Assembly: GCA_937898415.1 (NCBI GenBank)
Contig: CALDLA010000049.1
Span: 1 to 24,769 of the forward strand
Source: an uncultured Prevotellaceae bacterium
GTDB lineage: Bacteria > Bacteroidota > Bacteroidia > Bacteroidales > Bacteroidaceae
Length of the DNA: 24,769 nucleotides
Direction of reading: 5' to 3'
Below the pieces are notes generated by a model. It was not told where the DNA came from. It saw only the letters and a program-made list of their open reading frames with translations, and ran no database searches. Shown in pieces: positions 20,285-24,769 of this stretch; the stretch's first letter is position 1; each line of letters opens with the position of its first letter. The position numbers and the translations under genes are program-made.

Positions 20285-22063
20285 TTGAAGAACTTTGATT
20301 TACAGGCGCACCTCAACGAGGTGTATGCCACCTTCCCCGCTGCCGGACGACGTCCTGTCATTGGCATTACGGGAAATTACGAAGACCTTACCTGCAAACT
20401 GGGTAAGGGTTATTACCAGTCGGTCGTCCGTGCCGGAGGCGTTCCAGTCGTTATCCCACCATCGGCTGACAAGGAGGTGTTGATGAATACGCTTGACCAT
20501 ATTGACGCCCTCATCCTGAGCGGCGGCGGCGACATTAACCCCCTCTATGCCGGCGAAGAGCCTATCCCCGGACTGCACGGCATCAATCAGGAGCGCGACC
20601 TGCCGGAGTTGCTCATCACCCGTCTGGCCTATAACCGCCAGTTGCCGATGTTAGGCATCTGTCGCGGTATTCAGACGCTGGCTGTCGCCTTGGGCGGAAA
20701 GGTGTGCCAGGACATTGGGAGTGAAGAGTTAAGAGTGAAGAGTGAAGAATTGACTATTGCTGTCAAGCATTCACAGGATGCCGACCGCTCGGAACCTACC
20801 CACTCGGTCACTCTCGAAGAAGACTCCACCTTATTTAATATATATAAGGAGAGACGGTTGTTGGTTAATTCCTTCCACCACCAAGCTGTCAGCGAGCCAG
20901 GCGACAAGTTCCGTGTGGTGGCTACAGCCAAGGACGACATTGTCGAGGCCATTGAGAGTACTGAGTTCAAGAGCATCATTGGCGTGCAATGGCATCCGGA
21001 GTGTATGGAAGACGGACTGCCGTTGTTCCAGTGGCTTGTTGACGAGGCATGCGCCTATCGTCAGGCCCATGAGGTACATAACCGTGTGCTGACGCTCGAC
21101 ACCCACTGTGATACGCCGATGTTCTTCCCGCAGGGCATCCACTTCGAACAGCGCGACCCACGCATCCTTGTCGATTTGCACAAGATGACCGAAGGCCGTC
21201 AGGACGCTACCATCATGGTCAGTTACCTGCCACAGCCGAAGATTGGTGAGACGTTCTCCTCGAAGGTGGATTTCGACGTGAAAGGCCCTACGGAGTATGC
21301 CGACCTGATCTTCGACAAGATTGAGGAGATAGTCAGCGCCAACGCCGATTACCTGGCATTGGCCCGTACCCCTGGCGACCTTTACGAAAACAAGCGCCAC
21401 GGGCGTAAGAGCATCATGCTTGGCATTGAGAACGGTTTGGCCTTAGGCGGCGAACTGAAGAATGTGGAGCACTTTGCACAGCGTGGTGTGGTCTATATCA
21501 CCCTGTGCCATAATGGCGACAACGACCTCTGCGACTCCTGCCGGGGCTGCAACACCCATGGCGGTGTCAGTCGTTTCGGCGAACAGGTCATCCGCGAGAT
21601 GAACCGCCTCGGACTGATGGTCGACCTCAGTCACGCTGGCGACCGTTCGTTCTATGATGCCCTCGACATCAGTCAGACGCCCATCGTCTGTAGCCACTCG
21701 TCCTGCCGTGCCCTCTGCGATCATCCCCGCAACCTGACCGACGACCAGATGCGTCGTCTGGCAGCCAAGGGCGGTGTCATGCAGGTCACACTGTATAACG
21801 GCTTCCTCGTGAAGGATGGAGAGGCCACGGTTCTTGATGCCGTCGCCCATCTGGAGCATGCGATTCATGTCATGGGTGTCGACCACGTCGGTCTCGGGAC
21901 TGACTTCGACGGCGACGGCGGCATCTGCGGTCTGCGCGACTCGTCAGAACTGCTGCAGTTTACCCGCCAGCTACTGGCCCGCCGCTATTCCGAGCGCGAC
22001 ATACAGAAAATCTGGGGAGGCAATTTCCTCCGCGTAATGGGACAGGTGCAGCGACTGAGATAG
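20285..22063 (+). CDS. Fusion of peptidase C26 (gamma-glutamyl hydrolase type) and peptidase M19 (membrane dipeptidase type)
   Basis: A 592-aa two-enzyme protein. Residues 24-255 are a class I glutamine-amidotransferase-like C26 domain of the PuuD type, with nucleophile Cys126 in LGICRGIQTLAVALGG and His237/Glu239 in GVQWHPE. Residues 267-592 are an M19 renal-dipeptidase barrel whose metal ligands all appear present: His274/Asp276 (THCDT), Glu382 (GIENG), His450 (DLSH), His471 (SHSS) and Asp540 (GTDFDG). There is no signal peptide, so it should be cytoplasmic. The start is the TTG at 20285. No in-frame ATG occurs before residue 67, which lies inside the C26 core. Both active sites look intact, so stepwise cleavage of a gamma-glutamyl peptide and then a dipeptide is plausible. 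A 13-residue SEELRVKSEELTI insert comes from an intergenic-type repeat. Confidence 0.92.
   Translation: MKNFDLQAHLNEVYATFPAAGRRPVIGITGNYEDLTCKLGKGYYQSVVRAGGVPVVIPPSADKEVLMNTLDHIDALILSGGGDINPLYAGEEPIPGLHGINQERDLPELLITRLAYNRQLPMLGICRGIQTLAVALGGKVCQDIGSEELRVKSEELTIAVKHSQDADRSEPTHSVTLEEDSTLFNIYKERRLLVNSFHHQAVSEPGDKFRVVATAKDDIVEAIESTEFKSIIGVQWHPECMEDGLPLFQWLVDEACAYRQAHEVHNRVLTLDTHCDTPMFFPQGIHFEQRDPRILVDLHKMTEGRQDATIMVSYLPQPKIGETFSSKVDFDVKGPTEYADLIFDKIEEIVSANADYLALARTPGDLYENKRHGRKSIMLGIENGLALGGELKNVEHFAQRGVVYITLCHNGDNDLCDSCRGCNTHGGVSRFGEQVIREMNRLGLMVDLSHAGDRSFYDALDISQTPIVCSHSSCRALCDHPRNLTDDQMRRLAAKGGVMQVTLYNGFLVKDGEATVLDAVAHLEHAIHVMGVDHVGLGTDFDGDGGICGLRDSSELLQFTRQLLARRYSERDIQKIWGGNFLRVMGQVQRLR
20719..20751 (+). 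repeat. GAAGAGTGAAGAG-type simple repeat inside the C26 domain
   Basis: Positions 20719-20751 are units of GTGAAGA/GTTAAGA encoding residues 146-156 (SEELRVKSEEL). The stretch lies between the conserved QDI and KHSQ segments of the C26 domain. It resembles the intergenic tandem repeats at 3657-3709 and 14360-14380, is in frame and adds no stop. Confidence 0.7.
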
Positions 22064-22067
22064 ACGC

Positions 22068-23297
22068 TTAGTTCAGCAGCCTCTTGGAGAAGTAGTTCAC
22101 GGGATACCAGACGGCCAGGAAACCGACGATAAGGACCGTCAGGAAAATCAGGATGATGTCCTCGGGATGAACGCTGACAGGGTAGGCGTTCACCACGAAC
22201 GAACCACTGCTGGAGCCGAGTTTCACAATGCCGAAAGTCTGCTGCAGCCAGCAGAGAAGCAGGCCGAAGGCAATGCCGATGACGGCTCCGATGGCTGAGA
22301 TGAGACGGCCCTCGAAGAGGAAAATGCGGGTGATCACCTTATCGCTGGCACCGAGGTTGCGCAGGGTGATGACGTCGTTCTTCTTGTCAATGATGAGCAT
22401 CGAGAGCGAACCGATGATGTTGAAGCAGGCCACAATCAGGATGAACGTCAGGAAGACGTAGGCAATGAGTTTCTCAATCTTCATAATCTTGAAGGTCTCG
22501 TCCTGCTGCTCAAAGCGGTCTTTCACATAGAAGTCGCCACCGGCTATCTTCCGCATCTCTGATTTCACGGATTCAAAGTTGCTGCCGGGCTTCAGACGCA
22601 GTTCCAGTGACGACACCATGCCCTGCTGTTCGAAGATACGGCGGGCAAACCCTAACGACGTAATGATATAGCCTTTGTCATATTTCGCCTGATGGACGCT
22701 GAACAGTACACCTGGTGAGTACAGTTCGTCTTCAATGAACGACTCCTCGGGTGCCGACATGTCGAGCTGTCCTTCGCGGCGCGGTGCGTAGATTTTCAGC
22801 GGATGGTCGTAGACTAATCCGGTTCCCAATGCGTCGGCCAGTCTGATGCCGATGATGCCGTAGTGCATATCAGCAGCATGCAGTTCGAAGTCGCCGTCGC
22901 CAATCAGTATCTCACCGATGTGCGTCAGTTGGTCAAAGTTGTCGTCGACGCCCTTGACAGTGACCATGGCCTGATGGCCGTTATAGATGGCCAGGGCTTG
23001 GTCCTCCATGCACTCCGTCGCCACGTCTACCTGTGGCAGTTCCCTGATTTGCGTCAGTCGCGGATCGTCGGCAGCTACAGCCTTTCCCTTGACGGGCGTT
23101 ATCTTCAGTTGTGGGTCGAATGAGGTAAGAAATGAAGCTACCAGGTCGTGGAAACCGTTGAAGACGCTGAGGGTGACCACTAAGGCCATCGTGGCTACGG
23201 CTACGCCTACCACCGAAATGCCGCTGATGACATTGATGGCGTGAGTGGATTTCTTGGAGAAGAGGTAGCGCCGGGCTATGTAAAACGGGAAGTTCAT
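22068..23297 (-). CDS. LolC/LolE-family lipoprotein-releasing permease
   Basis: An inner-membrane FtsX-like permease (409 aa) of the type that, with an ATPase LolD, extracts lipoproteins for transfer to the outer membrane. TM1 is near residues 20-45, preceded by NFPFYIARRYLFSKKSTHAINVIS, the hallmark N-terminus. A MacB-like periplasmic domain occupies ~46-270. Three TM helices follow (about 275-300, 325-345, 375-400), with NDVITLRNLGASDKVITRIF between TM2 and TM3. No LolD ATPase gene is adjacent. Its ATG overlaps the rbfA stop (ATGA at 23294-23297), so translation is probably coupled. It converges with the C26-M19 gene, leaving only 4 bp between stops. LolC versus LolE cannot be told apart here. 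Confidence 0.88.
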   Translation of the reverse strand: MNFPFYIARRYLFSKKSTHAINVISGISVVGVAVATMALVVTLSVFNGFHDLVASFLTSFDPQLKITPVKGKAVAADDPRLTQIRELPQVDVATECMEDQALAIYNGHQAMVTVKGVDDNFDQLTHIGEILIGDGDFELHAADMHYGIIGIRLADALGTGLVYDHPLKIYAPRREGQLDMSAPEESFIEDELYSPGVLFSVHQAKYDKGYIITSLGFARRIFEQQGMVSSLELRLKPGSNFESVKSEMRKIAGGDFYVKDRFEQQDETFKIMKIEKLIAYVFLTFILIVACFNIIGSLSMLIIDKKNDVITLRNLGASDKVITRIFLFEGRLISAIGAVIGIAFGLLLCWLQQTFGIVKLGSSSGSFVVNAYPVSVHPEDIILIFLTVLIVGFLAVWYPVNYFSKRLLN

Positions 23298-23629
23298 TTC
23301 TTCAACAGCTCGTCAATACGGTCAATGTAGTCTAATGAGTCGTCAATGAAGAAACGCAACTCGGGAATAATGCGCAGCTGGTTCCTGACGCGTTGCCCTA
23401 AGGCGTAGCGAATCGACTTCTGGTTCTGCTCAATGTTCTGAATCAGTTCGCTGGCCCGCTCTGAGGGAAAGATGCTCAGGTAGGCTGTGCAGATGCTCAG
23501 GTCAGGCGAAATCTTGGTACGTGTCACGCTGACCATGACACCGTGCATGGAGCGTGTCTGCTCCTGGAAAATGATGCTCAGCTCCTTCTGTAACAGCCGG
23601 GCTATCTTGTTCTGTCTTGTCTCTTGCAT
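23294..23629 (-). CDS. rbfA: Ribosome-binding factor A
   Basis: RbfA (111 aa with the chosen start) binds the 30S subunit and helps 16S rRNA 5'-end maturation. The KH-like fold signature is seen: RQNKIARLLQKELSIIFQEQ at the start, then VSVTRTKISPDLSICTAYLS and IRYALGQRVRNQLRIIPELR, with RFFIDDSLDYIDRIDELL at the end. I chose the ATG at 23629 (MQETRQNK). A TTG nine codons upstream lies inside the -7 promoter element and would be untranscribed. It leads a two-gene unit with the LolC/E-like permease. The same arrangement is, as far as I recall, common in Bacteroidales. Confidence 0.93.
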   Translation of the reverse strand: MQETRQNKIARLLQKELSIIFQEQTRSMHGVMVSVTRTKISPDLSICTAYLSIFPSERASELIQNIEQNQKSIRYALGQRVRNQLRIIPELRFFIDDSLDYIDRIDELLKK

Positions 23630-23649
23630 GGAGGTCTTTATTTGTTTGC

Positions 23650-23717
23650 GCTGCAAAGTTACGAAATAATTCTCAATTCTTACGGCTAAATTCTAAATAA
23701 TTTCGTAACTTTGCAGC
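23650..23717. promoter_or_regulatory. Mirror-image divergent promoters of rbfA and the beta-barrel gene
   Basis: Two TAACTTTG boxes face outwards: minus strand 23654-23661 for rbfA and plus strand 23706-23713 for the barrel gene. Both sit in perfect 18-bp inverted arms (GCTGCAAAGTTACGAAAT at 23650-23667 and its complement at 23700-23717), 32 bp apart. The leaders are about 20-25 nt on each side. Confidence 0.82.
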
Positions 23718-23739
23718 CGTAAAATGATATAATGCGAGA

Positions 23740-24513
23740 ATGATGGAAAAAACTTTAAGTAAGTTCATCCTGACGTGTGCCCTTCTGGCCATGCCGTCAG
23801 TGGCAGGTGCCCAGAAACGTGTGGAAGGAAGTGTCAGTGCTGACATCGTTACCCAATACATTTGGCGTGGTCAGGATCTTGGTGGTTTCAGTTTTCAGCC
23901 GACGGCATCGCTCAGCTGGCAGGGATTGTCGCTGAGTGTGTTCGGCAGCACGGGCCTTGACAAGGAAGACCCCCGCGAAATAGACCTCACACTGGGCTTT
24001 CAGCGGTGGGGTGTGAATATCGGCGTCACCGACTACTGGATGTCGGGTATTGAGAAAGACAACCGCTATCTGTACTTTGACGAGTTTGAAGGCGCCCACA
24101 AGTTGGAGGCCAACATCGGCTATTCGTGCAAGTACTTCAGCCTGCAGGCATACACCTTTTTCTGGGGAAACGACCTGAAGATTAACGGCGAACGGGCTTA
24201 TTCCACCTATATTGAACTGACGGTTCCCTTCAAGTTGGGCGGTGTCGACTGGCAGGTGAGGGGAGGTATGACTCCCTTTGAGAGTGCCGGATGGACAGAG
24301 GCGATGGGTGATGATGGTATAGCCTCCCTGCTGACGAAGTCATATTATGATTACGCTGAAGGAGTGGCCTGTCTTGAGGCTTCGGTGCGAGCTACCAAGA
24401 CCATGGATATCGGCTTCTCGAAACTGCCCGTCTTTGCCGAGCTGAACGTGAACCCTTACCTGCAGACGGCAAACGTGATATTCGGTGTGACGGTCAATCC
24501 CTTCTGTAAATAA
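23740..24513 (+). CDS. Putative outer-membrane beta-barrel protein (TorF-like porin)
   Basis: A 257-aa exported protein with signal peptide MMEKTLSKFILTCALLAMPS, probably cleaved after AGA near residue 24. The mature part is a series of alternating, aromatic-rich strands (SADIVTQYIWRGQDLGGFSF, GFQRWGVNIGVTDYWMSG, YSCKYFSLQAYTFFWGNDLK). It ends VIFGVTVNPFCK. The YIWRGQD start after the signal is typical of the TorF/Gcw_chp group of small barrels, so I favour that assignment. Substrate and role are unknown. Start is ATG 23740 or the adjacent ATG 23743. It is transcribed from the mirrored promoter and has no clear terminator of its own on the plus strand. Confidence 0.78.
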   Translation: MMEKTLSKFILTCALLAMPSVAGAQKRVEGSVSADIVTQYIWRGQDLGGFSFQPTASLSWQGLSLSVFGSTGLDKEDPREIDLTLGFQRWGVNIGVTDYWMSGIEKDNRYLYFDEFEGAHKLEANIGYSCKYFSLQAYTFFWGNDLKINGERAYSTYIELTVPFKLGGVDWQVRGGMTPFESAGWTEAMGDDGIASLLTKSYYDYAEGVACLEASVRATKTMDIGFSKLPVFAELNVNPYLQTANVIFGVTVNPFCK

Positions 24514-24530
24514 ACGGCCGTTAGGCTTTT

Positions 24531-24571
24531 CTCAAAAAAAAGTCCGCTACAACTCTCACGAGCTGTAACGG
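24531..24571 (-). terminator. Hairpin with T8 tail on the minus strand
   Basis: Arms 24544-24555 and 24560-24571 pair over 12 positions with two mismatches around a TCAC loop. On the minus strand the stem is followed by a run of eight T (24534-24541 as A on plus). This would terminate a leftward transcript, but no leftward gene is visible. On the plus strand no T-run follows. An outer pair, TAGGCTT (24522-24528) and AAGCCTA (24575-24581), encloses it. Confidence 0.5.
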
Positions 24572-24769
24572 AACAAGCCTATGTTTAACTAAAAATCCTT
24601 TTCTCTAAAAGAAATTTTCAGCCCACAAGGGCTAAAAATTTGAAAGTTTAAATGGATGTCTCACGACGGCCACCTGTTATCCTACAGTTGAAAACTTTCT
24701 TTTACCAATAACTAAAAACCTAAAACTATAAATATTACTACTAACCTAAAACAATCTATTAACCTTTTG
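24572..24769 (+). ncRNA. Structured leader-like non-coding region at the window edge
   Basis: No reading frame is visible. A 13-bp stem (AAATTTTCAGCCC / GGGCTAAAAATTT, arms 24612-24624 and 24629-24641, one C-A mismatch, ACAA loop) is followed by an 8-bp long-range pair, GAAAGTTT (24642-24649) with AAACTTTC (24692-24699). The final 70 bases are A/C/T-rich and nearly G-free (AACTAAAAACC, CTAACCTAAAAC). Such leaders often precede SusC/RagA-type genes in Bacteroidales, so this may be the 5' untranslated region of a gene starting just beyond the window. That is inference from composition. Confidence 0.45.

Noticed and set aside
22061..22070. Shared terminator between the convergent C26-M19 and LolC/E genes
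   Set aside because: Only 4 bp separate the stops, and I see no stem with a T-run on either strand there. Ends may lie inside the opposite gene.
23630..23656. N-terminal extension of rbfA from a TTG at 23656
   Set aside because: That codon lies inside the -7 promoter element, so it would not be transcribed. The ATG at 23629 starts the conserved domain.

Overview
This window looks like chromosomal DNA from a Bacteroidales bacterium, most likely a Prevotella-like member of the Prevotellaceae. Three things suggest this. Promoters fit the Bacteroidetes -7 consensus TAnnTTTG and lack an E. coli-type -10. Strong Shine-Dalgarno sequences are rare. The protein set is also typical: ATP-dependent PEP carboxykinase, a KorA/KorB 2-oxoacid oxidoreductase, clustered FKBP isomerases, and a surface protein ending in a GQRV...KGLYI...GKK sorting-like tail. 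The species is an inference from these traits.

Layout. Positions 1-9496 lie entirely on the minus strand. They hold the 5' part of pckA, a myo-inositol-1-phosphate synthase, a tripartite RND efflux operon (lipoprotein adaptor, RND pump, TolC-type channel) and a DASS/SLC13 anion transporter. Positions 9535-10246 contain no gene. They hold three separate arrays of palindromes, each with an exact 22-bp period, followed by a long hairpin. Positions 10247-13140 (minus) encode a large secreted surface protein and, 20 bp downstream, a 63-residue acidic-tailed peptide. Positions 13358-16225 (minus) are korB and korA, and 16375-17067 (minus) is a sirtuin. From 17224 to 22063 the plus strand carries three consecutive FKBP isomerases (predicted cytoplasmic, lipoprotein and periplasmic), a terminator, an Lrp/AsnC regulator, and a fused peptidase C26 + peptidase M19 gene that starts with TTG two bases after the regulator. 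lolC/E-like and rbfA genes (minus, 4-bp overlap) follow. A divergent outer-membrane beta-barrel gene is expressed from a mirror-image promoter. The right edge (24514-24769) is a structured, A-rich leader-like region with no gene.

How the genes work together. The efflux genes form one pump. KorAB and PckA are central carbon enzymes of anaerobic metabolism. The FKBP trio could cover folding in three compartments. The Lrp regulator and fused peptidase probably form a peptide or amino-acid catabolism unit.

Most unusual content. (1) The three 22-bp-phased palindrome arrays, two of which share a CTCGAG core with symmetric base changes. (2) A near-perfect 33-bp inverted repeat at the adaptor/pump junction that supplies part of the adaptor's stop codon and codons 10-21 of the pump. 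(3) The C26-M19 fusion, which carries a simple intergenic-type repeat inserted in frame. (4) The structured leader at the right edge. No CRISPR array, tRNA, rRNA or insertion-sequence transposase was seen.
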